Below, piece by piece: positions 1 to 5,354 of a stretch of DNA of 5,819 nucleotides. The translations under genes and the position numbers were made by a program. The first letter of the stretch is position 1. Each line of letters starts with the position of its first letter. The stretch is from assembly GCA_016763895.1 (NCBI GenBank), contig JAESSV010000227.1:1-5819 (forward strand), written 5' to 3'. Under the pieces are notes generated by a model. That model did not search any database and was not told the DNA's origin. It worked only from the letters and a program-made list of their open reading frames with translations. Source of the DNA: Magnetovibrio sp. GTDB taxonomy: Bacteria > Pseudomonadota > Alphaproteobacteria > Rhodospirillales > Magnetovibrionaceae.

Positions 1-438
1 CTACTACTTCTTGTCCCGCTTCTCTTTGCCCTGAACGATCGTGTCCTTCCCATTATCATCAATACCGCCCTGGCCGGAACATCCGGTGGTTTGCTTGCCA
101 TGTTTGTCAGTTGGAAGATATTGGGAAAGCCGGTCGTAGACCGCATCATCAACGGCGTGATCGCCGGGTTGGTCTCTATCACCGCTTCCGTACACTTAAC
201 GCCTCCGCTGACCGCGATCTTCATCGGGGCGGTTGGCGGCATCGTTTGCGTATTTGGGATGATGGTGTTGGAACGTTGGAAAATTGATGATGCTATCGGT
301 GCGGTCCCCGCGCACCTGTTCGCGGGCATGGGACACCTTGGCTGTCGTGCTCACCCCTGCGGACCGTTGGGGGACCGTTGGGGGACCGGGTTAACGCGTT
401 AGGAACAATTCACCATACAAACGAAAGGAACCATCGTT
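1..438 (+). pseudogene. Ammonium transporter (Amt/AmtB family), broken, upstream piece of an Amt-GGDEF fusion
   Basis: Open from position 1 in the first frame, so the 5' end lies outside the window. The translation has late Amt core features: NTALAGTSGGLLA, GKPVVDRIINGVIAGLVSITA, a helix with FIGAVGG, and KIDDAIGAVPAH, whose His matches the second pore histidine of AmtB. After GCG GGC at about 327 the family sequence (WDTLAVVLTPADRWG) continues in the second frame from 329, so an indel lies at about 328. An 11-bp tandem duplication at 361-390 then returns homology to the first frame, giving DRWGTGLTR, an in-frame TAG at 400-402, then EQFTIQTKGTIV up to about 438. An intact protein would move ammonium across, or sense it at, the inner membrane. 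The next Amt helix resumes at 2163, so this is the upstream half of a split gene. Family assignment is confident; the exact lesions are inferred from motif continuity, not alignment. Confidence 0.85.
361..390 (+). repeat. 11-bp tandem duplication inside the Amt pseudogene
   Basis: The unit GGACCGTTGGG occurs at 361-371 and 372-382, followed by a partial third copy at 383-390. Read in the second frame the first copy gives ADRWG; read in the first frame the second copy gives DRWGTGLTR. Removing one copy would join the upstream Amt reading (WDTLAVVLTPADRWG) directly to the downstream one (TGLTR). The duplication therefore looks like a slippage frameshift mutation in this gene. Confidence 0.8.
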
Positions 439-610
439 GAGACACGAGTGTATATGTGGAGAATTGGTTTCATCGGGAAATAATACGCCCCCGTTCAACT
501 TATTCCAAGTGCGGGTAATTATTTAAACCTGAAAATGTCATAATGGCTCTAACCAGATATCATATTTTTGAATAAGGATTATGTGCCATAAATGTCGGCT
601 TGCCGCCCGA

Positions 611-648
611 AAGCAGACCTATTATGCATTCCTTAAAAAGGTCTGCTT
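611..648. repeat. Palindromic intergenic repeat, 10-bp stem (AAGCAGACCT)
   Basis: AAGCAGACCT at 611-620 pairs perfectly with AGGTCTGCTT at 639-648 around an 18-base loop. It sits 45 bp downstream of the PACE stop codon, so on the minus strand it could act as a transcription-end hairpin, although no T-run directly follows the stem. The same ten bases recur at 1738-1747 beyond the MarR gene, which marks it as a member of a dispersed repeat family rather than a simple terminator. Confidence 0.7.
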
Positions 649-692
649 ATAACCAAGAACAGTCATATACGAAAGTTCTCTAGTTCTCTCAT

Positions 693-1112
693 TTAAGCTT
701 CTTTAGGCACGGGGAAAACATGGTCGTAAGCCCAATTGAAACCGTAAGCATAGAATAAAAATAATGCTGAAAATCCGATGTCGATGATGAATGCTTGCCA
801 ATAGGAAATACTCAGCCACCACGCGACTAAAAATATGCCAGGAATGACCATGCCCAACTCGAACAACGATGCATGGGCGGCTCGTATGACAAACCCGCGT
901 TTTGCAGAACCCCTGTATTTTTGATCCCACAGGTCAAACAGCCAATTAAAAAGCATATTCCAACCCATTGCTAAACCGCTAAACATCAGGCTCAAAGCCC
1001 CAATGATTTCCACTGGGCGTCCTAATATCCAACTTCCGCCGACAACACCGACACCAAGTGCAATGACCTCGAAAAGGAGTGTGTGACGGATACGATCTCT
1101 AAGGGTTCTCAT
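693..1112 (-). CDS. PACE-family (AceI-like) multidrug efflux transporter
   Basis: A 139-residue inner-membrane protein made of two tandem bacterial transmembrane pair (BTP) units, the usual layout and length of the proteobacterial antimicrobial compound efflux family, whose type member AceI exports chlorhexidine and related biocides by proton antiport. Four hydrophobic segments lie at about 12-30, 36-58, 82-103 and 106-126. Each half starts with the family motif R..H...FE: R9-H10-F14-E15 and R77-H80-F84-E85. E15 occupies the place of the essential proton-coupling glutamate of AceI. Each half closes with an N...D motif (N56/D60 and N126/D130, the latter followed by FP). Start ATG at 1112 has AAAGGCAG just upstream, overlapping a palindromic operator-like site. 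It is divergent from a MarR gene 100 bp away, its likely regulator. The family call is firm; the substrate cannot be read from sequence. Confidence 0.92.
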   Translation of the reverse strand: MRTLRDRIRHTLLFEVIALGVGVVGGSWILGRPVEIIGALSLMFSGLAMGWNMLFNWLFDLWDQKYRGSAKRGFVIRAAHASLFELGMVIPGIFLVAWWLSISYWQAFIIDIGFSALFLFYAYGFNWAYDHVFPVPKEA

Positions 1113-1120
1113 GGAAACTG

Positions 1121-1136
1121 CCTTTCTAGAAAGATA
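1121..1136. promoter_or_regulatory. Operator-like site 1 for the MarR regulator
   Basis: CCTTTCTAGAAAGATA contains a perfect 12-bp palindrome, CTTTCTAGAAAG, at 1122-1133, as expected for a dimeric MarR binding site. It overlaps the ribosome-binding region of the PACE gene, starting 9 bp from its ATG. A second copy with 14 of 16 identical bases lies at 1165-1180, 44 bp away start to start, close to four helical turns. Assignment to this regulator is inferred from position and symmetry. Confidence 0.55.
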
Positions 1137-1148
1137 TATTCAATTACT

Positions 1149-1176
1149 TGCATACTGGTAAATACCTTTCTGGCAA
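1149..1176 (-). promoter_or_regulatory. Candidate promoter of the PACE gene
   Basis: On the minus strand TTGCCA (1176-1171) resembles a sigma-70 -35 box at five of six positions. It is followed 16 bp later by TATGCA (1154-1149), a weaker -10 candidate. The -35 box lies inside the operator-like repeat at 1165-1180, so a protein bound there would block polymerase. The -10 match is poor, so the placement is tentative. Confidence 0.35.
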
Positions 1177-1180
1177 GATA
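1165..1180. promoter_or_regulatory. Operator-like site 2 for the MarR regulator
   Basis: CCTTTCTGGCAAGATA matches site 1 at 14 of 16 positions, in the same orientation. It is less symmetric than site 1 and covers the candidate -35 box of the PACE promoter. A further 13-bp palindrome, CTATAAATTATAG at 1192-1204, lies next to it and contains a TATAAA that could serve the MarR promoter, ending just before the GAGGT ribosome-binding site. Confidence 0.5.
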
Positions 1181-1212
1181 AAATGGTTCCACTATAAATT
1201 ATAGAGGTAGAT

Positions 1213-1713
1213 ATGACGGAAAAAATCACTGTTTCAGAGATATTAAAACAGATGAAAGAAAACTGGCATGAGGCGGCCGTTCCCGAAACCGGAGTGATGT
1301 TGGGTCTGATAAGGCTTAATGACATTGTTGTTGAAAGCACAACAAGGGCCATCGCAGAATATGGTTTGACGCAAGCTGCCTTTGAGGTGCTTGTAACCTT
1401 GCGCTCTTTGCCAGAGCCGCAACAACTTACGCCGACCGACCTTTATCGTTTCATTCTTATTACATCTGGAGGGATGACAAAGGTCCTAAAGCAACTTGAA
1501 ATGCATGGGCTGATCGAGCGCTTGATCAACAAAGATGACCAACGCAGTAAATTTGTAAGATTGACAGAGGCCGGGGGCATTTGTGCCGAACGGTCAATGG
1601 AAGCAGTCTCAAAAAATGACAAAAAAATATTGTCCCAGGCATTATCGCCGTCCCAGATATCCCAGCTTGGAAATATTCTACTCCACGCCCTAAACAATCT
1701 TGAATCCGAATAG
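1213..1713 (+). CDS. MarR-family transcriptional regulator
   Basis: A 166-residue winged-helix regulator of typical MarR length, with a slightly long N-terminal extension (about 25 residues before the dimerisation helix GVMLGLIRLNDIVV). The DNA-binding domain spans about 53-120: LTQAAFEVLVTLR starts it, the recognition helix lies near SGGMTKVLKQLEMHGLIER (85-103), and the wing is DDQRSKFVRLTEAG (108-121) with the conserved D..R(S) signature. The C-terminal helices (about 123-164) would complete the dimer interface. ATG at 1213 is preceded by GAGGT at 1204-1208, a good ribosome-binding site. Divergence from the PACE efflux gene, with repeated palindromic sites between, suggests it represses the efflux gene and itself until a toxic ligand binds. 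Family call firm; target and ligand inferred. Confidence 0.92.
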   Translation: MTEKITVSEILKQMKENWHEAAVPETGVMLGLIRLNDIVVESTTRAIAEYGLTQAAFEVLVTLRSLPEPQQLTPTDLYRFILITSGGMTKVLKQLEMHGLIERLINKDDQRSKFVRLTEAGGICAERSMEAVSKNDKKILSQALSPSQISQLGNILLHALNNLESE

Positions 1714-1716
1714 AGC

Positions 1717-1748
1717 AAGACCGCTACTTTGGGTCAGAAGCAGACCTT
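1717..1748. repeat. Imperfect palindromic repeat after the MarR gene
   Basis: The sequence begins 3 bp past the MarR stop codon. The left arm AAGACCGCT (1717-1725) and right arm AGCAGACCTT (1739-1748) form an imperfect inverted repeat around a TTTGGGTCAG centre. The right arm shares AAGCAGACCT (1738-1747) exactly with the hairpin at 611-648, so both belong to one repeat family. TTTT after the right arm may allow transcription termination of the MarR gene. Confidence 0.55.
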
Positions 1749-1767
1749 TTCATTAGGCTAAAACAAC

Positions 1768-1792
1768 GTCCGCTCTAGCTCTCACAGCGGAC
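1768..1792. repeat. Palindromic hairpin GTCCGCT/AGCGGAC
   Basis: GTCCGCT at 1768-1774 pairs perfectly with AGCGGAC at 1786-1792 around an 11-base loop. It resembles the two neighbouring palindromes (a GTC-GCT type arm) and lies 20 bp after the second, so it is probably a third, diverged copy or part of a compound element. No T-run follows immediately. Confidence 0.6.
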
Positions 1793-1945
1793 ATTGAATT
1801 TGGCACTTTAGAACTCTGCCTATAACAAATTCTCAGCCCTTAAATGCCCGATCATATTTCTGATTGTTGAGGGATGAAAATTCTTACCGCGAAAGCTCAT
1901 GATCCTCTGTTCATTTAAAGCCTCATCAATACTTACCAATACAAA

Positions 1946-1979
1946 AGGGGAGCAGAAATATATCGGCTCCCTTCTTTAT
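1946..1979. terminator. Terminator-like hairpin, possibly bidirectional
   Basis: AGGGGAGC (1946-1953) pairs with GCTCCCTT (1966-1973), eight pairs with one G-T, around a 12-base loop, followed by CTTTATT. On the minus strand the stem ends in CCCCTTTTGT, so it could also stop transcription arriving from the right. It is far (over 230 bp) from the MarR stop, which suggests it served a different gene, perhaps the minus-strand remnant ending at 2004. Confidence 0.6.
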
Positions 1980-2003
1980 TGCGCATTGTTTCAATTATAA
2001 AGC

Positions 2004-2141
2004 CTAAGCTACTCTGTCACAGATCAACGGGTTTATCGTTGTCTTTCTAGCTTTGCATATCGCGAGTAGGGGCTCTTTCCAATCAGCCCAAAGACTTGAA
2101 AATTTGCGCTCATCTTCATAACCACTTTTATGATCCATCAT
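2004..2141 (-). CDS. Possible small or truncated minus-strand gene, unrecognised
   Basis: A short minus-strand reading frame starts at MMDHKSGYED and ends RKTTINPLICDRVA, about 46 residues. It has an ordinary soluble composition with several Trp, Lys and Glu residues, and a terminator-like hairpin lies 25 bp after its stop. I do not recognise the family. The frame stays open to 2285, but that upstream part is antisense to the Amt-GGDEF remnant and is not counted. It could be the 3' tail of a gene carried by the inserted DNA and cut at the junction near 2162, or chance. No clear ribosome-binding site was found. Confidence 0.2.
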   Translation of the reverse strand: MMDHKSGYEDERKFSSLWADWKEPLLAICKARKTTINPLICDRVA

Positions 2142-2162
2142 TTGGATAGAGGTGTTGTTTAA

Positions 2163-2687
2163 GTTTGCCCAATCGGTGCCCATGCCTTCCTTGTCGGCTA
2201 TGGCATCTTGCAATTGATCAACATCTGGGTTCCTTTGCGTGTCAAACCCGAAGATGAACGTATCGGGCTTAACATTTCGGAACACGGCGCCAGCACCTCA
2301 ATATTTGAGCTGGTCTCACAGATGGACCAACAAGCTCGAGACCGCGACTTTTCCAAGCCCGTGGTGGTCGAACCTGAGACCGAAGCCGGGCAAATCGCAA
2401 TATTTTACAATGCCGTCCGCCAAGCCCTAGCCCGAGAAACCCGCAGCAGCGGCACTGGAATGGTGCTCTATTTCGATCTGGATGGTTTCAAATGTGTAAA
2501 CGATTCCTTGGGTCATGAAGATATTGCCGTGAGCACCTCAATCGGAATCGTCTTTTTTGGTGCCGACCATAACGAAACCGCCGAATCCCTTATCCGTAAA
2601 GCGGATCATGCCATGTATGCCGCAAAGCTATCGGGGAAAGGGGCTTATCGTTTTTACATCGAAAGCATGAATGAATCCGTATCGTGA
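2163..2687 (+). pseudogene. Amt-GGDEF fusion remnant: Amt C-terminal tail plus deleted diguanylate cyclase domain
   Basis: About 174 codons are open after an in-frame TAA at 2160-2162. VCPIGAHAFLVGYGILQLIN is the last Amt transmembrane helix, followed by the cytosolic tail WVPLRVKPEDERIGLNISEHG, standard for the family. A linker (to ETEAGQIA) then leads into a GGDEF domain. That domain is doubly deleted. The DPLTGLPNR-type start is missing, since GQIAIFYN (to about 2414) joins directly to AVRQALARE. About 65 residues between NDSLGHE and DIAVSTSIGI (junction at 2519/2520) are also missing; they would hold the inhibitory RxxD and the GGDEF signature. DLDGFK and the end KADHAMYAAKLSGKGAYRFY survive. 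There is no start codon of its own with a convincing ribosome-binding site, and the product could not synthesise c-di-GMP. It continues the Amt remnant at 1-438. Fusions of Amt to signalling domains are known ammonium sensors. Confidence 0.85.
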
Positions 2688-2751
2688 CCTGAATTCAGAC
2701 CTGAATTCAGACCGTAATTCAGACCTGAATTCAGACCGTAATTCAGACCGC
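2686..2751 (+). repeat. 12-bp tandem repeat array (GACCTGAATTCA)
   Basis: Five complete 12-bp units run from 2686 to 2745 in the order A-A-B-A-B, where A is GACCTGAATTCA and B is GACCGTAATTCA, followed by a partial unit GACCGC to 2751. The array begins within the stop codon of the GGDEF remnant. Units of type A contain the 10-bp palindrome CTGAATTCAG. The alternating variants indicate expansion by slippage or unequal exchange of a two-unit block. Confidence 0.9.
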
Positions 2752-2770
2752 AATGGTGAGCAAAATCGTA

Positions 2771-2821
2771 TTTCGGGCACGGTATACAAATCAGATTGCC
2801 CGAAAAGATTCTATATTTTTT
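2771..2821 (+). terminator. Hairpin with downstream T-run, candidate terminator
   Basis: TTTCGGGCA (2771-2779) pairs perfectly over nine bases with TGCCCGAAA (2797-2805) around a 17-base loop. A six-T run lies at 2816-2821, about 10 bases after the stem, farther than in a classical intrinsic terminator. It lies downstream of the Amt-GGDEF remnant and may be its original transcription end. The rest of 2806-2919 shows no gene. Confidence 0.5.
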
Positions 2822-2919
2822 GTTTCCCGGTTTAACTTTAACGTCACAAGATTTCGAACCTAGGCATGCGGTACTCCAGGAACATGTCGGGTTTATTGAG
2901 GGTTTGTTGAAGATTTGAT

Positions 2920-3720
2920 TTAGAAAATAGCGATGGGCAACAATCCATTCTCTTTGGCATATTTCTTTAAGCGTCCATCCGTTTTTATCCGTTCAACGAA
3001 ACCATTAATATAAGATAGCCAAGCCTTGTCACCTTTGTTAACGGCATACGCATATTCCGTCATATAAAAAGGTTTGGGGGGGGCTAATAATTTCGCCCAA
3101 TCATATGTTTTGAGAATTTTTTTACCATAAGGGTAATCCGTTAAAAACGCATCAGCCCGCCCGGTCCGGACTTCTTTTTCACGTTGTTGAAACTTTACCA
3201 CCGAAAGAATGGATGCTTTTGTAAAGCCCTTGGCAGCCTCTTCCATAAAGGTTCCTTTTAACGTAACCAAAATGTGCCCTCCGTCGTCCATGTCTTCCCA
3301 TTTTTTTATGGTCGCATGTGTCTTGGGAACAATGGCATAAATGTCGCTTCGTAAATACGGAATGCTGAAATCTAAAGACTGAGCGCGTGATTTTGTAATC
3401 CCAACACCAAACATTGCAACATCACATTTGTCGGCTTTGACATCTTTGATGAAGGTTGAAAAACTTGTACTCATAAATTTTAATTTAACATTTAAATCTT
3501 TGGCCAGTTCACGAGCTAGATCAATGTCTAGGCCTTCTAACTTGCCATTTTTGTTGTTGAGAAATGAGATCGAATAATATCCAGGCCAATGGCAAACGCG
3601 TAACAAGTTATTTGCCTTAATCATATTTAAAGCACCCGCATGTCCCGAGGATGGGAACATAGAAACCAATAGAAATAGACCAAAAATAAGATGGAATATA
3701 TTTTTAGAAACACAAGACAT
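2920..3720 (-). CDS. Periplasmic amino-acid-type solute-binding protein (family 3), orphan
   Basis: I start at ATG 3718-3720 (266 residues) because it gives a clean secretion signal: hydrophobic IFHLIFGLFLLVSMF and a cut after SSGHA (residue 28). The upstream ATG at 3789 would add 23 charged residues before it and has no ribosome-binding site. The mature part is a type II periplasmic binding fold of the SBP_bac_3 family: LLRVCHWPGYYSISF opens lobe 1, LEGLDIDLARELAKDL (61-76) and CDVAMFGVGITKSRAQSLDFSIPY (99-122) follow. Arg112 sits where this family binds ligand carboxylate, GTFMEEAAK lies at 156-164, and Asp195 in ADAFLTDYP sits where the amino group is bound. It would capture an amino acid or similar ligand in the periplasm. 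No permease or ATPase gene is adjacent. The gene is divergent from a membrane diguanylate cyclase, so a sensory role is possible. Family call firm; ligand unknown. Confidence 0.88.
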   Translation of the reverse strand: MSCVSKNIFHLIFGLFLLVSMFPSSGHAGALNMIKANNLLRVCHWPGYYSISFLNNKNGKLEGLDIDLARELAKDLNVKLKFMSTSFSTFIKDVKADKCDVAMFGVGITKSRAQSLDFSIPYLRSDIYAIVPKTHATIKKWEDMDDGGHILVTLKGTFMEEAAKGFTKASILSVVKFQQREKEVRTGRADAFLTDYPYGKKILKTYDWAKLLAPPKPFYMTEYAYAVNKGDKAWLSYINGFVERIKTDGRLKKYAKENGLLPIAIF

Positions 3721-3809
3721 TACAACTTCACTTTTCAATTTTTTAACGATAAAGTGATAAATATCAATGTAATGGTCATAAAACAACACTATATTTAATG
3801 TAGGAAAAT
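3721..3809. promoter_or_regulatory. Shared divergent promoter region, solute-binding protein / diguanylate cyclase
   Basis: This 89-bp, strongly A/T-rich gap must hold both start regions. For the cyclase, TATATT at 3790-3795 is a -10 candidate and AGGA at 3802-3805 is a good ribosome-binding site; no strong -35 is seen. For the binding protein GAAG lies 7 bases before its ATG. An inverted repeat TGATA-AA-TATCA at 3755-3766 sits mid-gap and could be an operator, though in such A/T-rich DNA it may be chance. Confidence 0.45.
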
Positions 3810-5351
3810 ATGAAGTTAACTCTTGAGCCCGCTGCGCTTAAAACCACTTGGTTGGGCGGACGAAATGGAATTCTGATATTTTCTGTTACGGCATGCATCA
3901 TTTTCATCGGCATTTGGGCACTTCAAATTAATTTGGGGCATGATCGGGCCATAAAGTCTCAAAAATCGTCAGCCTCGAACCTGGCCCGCATTATCGAAGA
4001 ATCGAATAATAGTACCTTCCAAGCCATCGATATTATCCTGACAAATGTTGCCGTAAGCATGCGGCCTGACCCAATGGTAAAAGTTCAAGATACGAAAAAA
4101 TATTTACAGTTATTGTTAAGCGAAGCGCCTCAAGTCCGTGAAATTGCATTCGCAGATGCATCCGGTCATATTACGGCGATTTCACGAGAAAATGTCAGTT
4201 CAAAATTAAACATATCTGGTGAAACATATTTTCGCCACGCGGTGAAAAGATCTATGTCCGAGCTGTATATTAGTCACCCAAAACCCGGTCGCTTATTGCT
4301 TGATGCCCCGCGTCAAGACGTCCCTTCTAAACAGTGGCACTTCATCGTTTTTCGTCCCGTCCATGATTCTTCGGGAAACTTTGTCGGCGCGGCTCTGGCG
4401 GTGATTAATCCCGGCTTTTTTCAAGAACAAATCAGAGCTCTTGATGTCGGCCATCAAGGTTCCATCGCATATTACCGCTATGATGGATCTCTGTTGGTCA
4501 AAGAAGGTGTGAATTCTGTACTTGTTGAAAAAGCAAACCTTGATCAAAAGGATCTGTTTTCAATCCATTTGCCAAGGCGCGAATGGGGCACGTATATAAA
4601 ACGCGTTAAAGGACGGGACAAAATCATTAGCTATCGCGCCACATCAAGATGGCCACTGCTTGTTGTTGTCTCTCTTGATCAAGATGAACAGTTGGCTTCA
4701 TGGTATCAAGAATCACAAGATCTTTCCTATTTAATGAGCGGCAGTTTATTTTTATTGTTGGTGCTGTCCATCAATATTTTTCGCCAGCGCTCAGTTCAAG
4801 AACGCGTGGAACAGGAGCTTCTTGACGCTCACCACGATCCTCTAACAAAGTTGCCTTCATTACGGCTTTTGCTGGATCGCTTATCAAATGCTTTACGCCA
4901 GGCACATCGTGAAAACGATAATTTATCGGTGCTTTACATCGACCTTGATGGCTTTAAACCCGTGAATGATAAATACGGACATGATGCCGGTGATTATGTC
5001 TTAAAAATTATTGCGGAGCGTTTTAAGAAATGTATCCGAGAAACAGATACCGTAGCCCGAATTGGGGGTGATGAATTTGTTATTATCTTAACAAAAACAA
5101 ACAATATCAATGCAATAGATAAAATTGCTCACATGATCATTCAAACAACAAATGCCCCTATTTTCTGGAAAGAACACGAATTATGTATGGGGGCCAGTAT
5201 CGGCATTGCCCATTTTCCTGAACATGGAACACAAACTGAAACGCTTATTAAGGTTGCCGATGATGCAATGTATGAAGCAAAACGCAGGGGAAAAAATCAA
5301 TTTGTAATTTCACCTGCGACTTTAGAATCTAAGGCTGAAAAAAAAGCTTAA
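3810..5351 (+). CDS. Membrane diguanylate cyclase with dCache-like periplasmic sensor
   Basis: A 513-residue inner-membrane enzyme predicted to make cyclic di-GMP from two GTP. Transmembrane helix 1 lies at about 20-41, then a periplasmic region of about 265 residues with dCache features (helical start SNLARIIEESNNSTFQAIDIIL, VREIAFADASGHI, SGETYFRHAV, FIVFRPVHDSSGNFVGAALAVI), helix 2 at about 307-325, a short coiled linker and a GGDEF domain at about 340-500. The catalytic set is complete: IDLDGFK (Asp378/380 region), N386 and D395 in the NDKYGHDAGD stretch, GGDEF at 419-423, and an inhibitory RxxD (R410-D413) five residues before it, so feedback inhibition is likely. The opening motif is DPLTKLPSLR rather than the usual DPLTGLPNR. 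ATG 3810 has AGGA four bases upstream. Divergent from the binding-protein gene, and convergent with thiG after 3 bp. Activity is very likely; the signal is unknown. Confidence 0.93.
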   Translation: MKLTLEPAALKTTWLGGRNGILIFSVTACIIFIGIWALQINLGHDRAIKSQKSSASNLARIIEESNNSTFQAIDIILTNVAVSMRPDPMVKVQDTKKYLQLLLSEAPQVREIAFADASGHITAISRENVSSKLNISGETYFRHAVKRSMSELYISHPKPGRLLLDAPRQDVPSKQWHFIVFRPVHDSSGNFVGAALAVINPGFFQEQIRALDVGHQGSIAYYRYDGSLLVKEGVNSVLVEKANLDQKDLFSIHLPRREWGTYIKRVKGRDKIISYRATSRWPLLVVVSLDQDEQLASWYQESQDLSYLMSGSLFLLLVLSINIFRQRSVQERVEQELLDAHHDPLTKLPSLRLLLDRLSNALRQAHRENDNLSVLYIDLDGFKPVNDKYGHDAGDYVLKIIAERFKKCIRETDTVARIGGDEFVIILTKTNNINAIDKIAHMIIQTTNAPIFWKEHELCMGASIGIAHFPEHGTQTETLIKVADDAMYEAKRRGKNQFVISPATLESKAEKKA

Positions 5352-5354
5352 GGG

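Larger units (their letters stand above)
439..2162. other. Probable insertion splitting the Amt-GGDEF gene
   Basis: The Amt protein reading ends at about 438 (QTKGTIV) and resumes at about 2163 (VCPIGAHAFLVGYG), which are adjacent positions in the family, so the intervening 1.7 kb is best read as inserted DNA. It carries a PACE efflux gene, a divergent MarR gene, three palindromic repeats, a terminator-like hairpin and possibly a gene fragment. It looks more A/T-rich than the Amt sequence at 1-390. No transposase, integrase, terminal inverted repeat or convincing target duplication is visible; a shared GTT at 436-438 and 2163-2165 is too short to count. The stretch 439-610 shows nothing recognisable, and 1795-1945 also appears empty. 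Boundaries are approximate to about 15 bp. Confidence 0.55.

Noticed and set aside
581..652. A 23-codon frame with AAGGA upstream (MCHKCRLAAR...) overlapping the hairpin at 611-648
   Set aside because: Too short, built from the palindromic repeat itself, and followed by an oppositely oriented gene, so a leader peptide role has no target.
703..930. Alternative minus-strand frame inside the PACE gene
   Set aside because: It overlaps the firmly identified transporter in another frame and has no recognisable features.
436..2165. Target-site duplication GTT at both insertion edges
   Set aside because: Three shared bases are expected by chance and the junctions are only known to about 15 bp.
2686..2751. 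CRISPR-like array
   Set aside because: Units are 12 bp and directly abutting with no spacers, so this is a minisatellite and not a CRISPR array.
2671..2835. A 54-codon frame encoding DLNS/DRNS repeats
   Set aside because: The repeat unit is a multiple of three so any frame lacking a stop stays open; there is no convincing ribosome-binding site and the start lies within the GGDEF remnant.
3721..3789. Longer start for the solute-binding protein at ATG 3789
   Set aside because: It adds 23 charged, non-signal residues ahead of a clear signal peptide, has no ribosome-binding site, and would take up nearly all of the divergent promoter gap.
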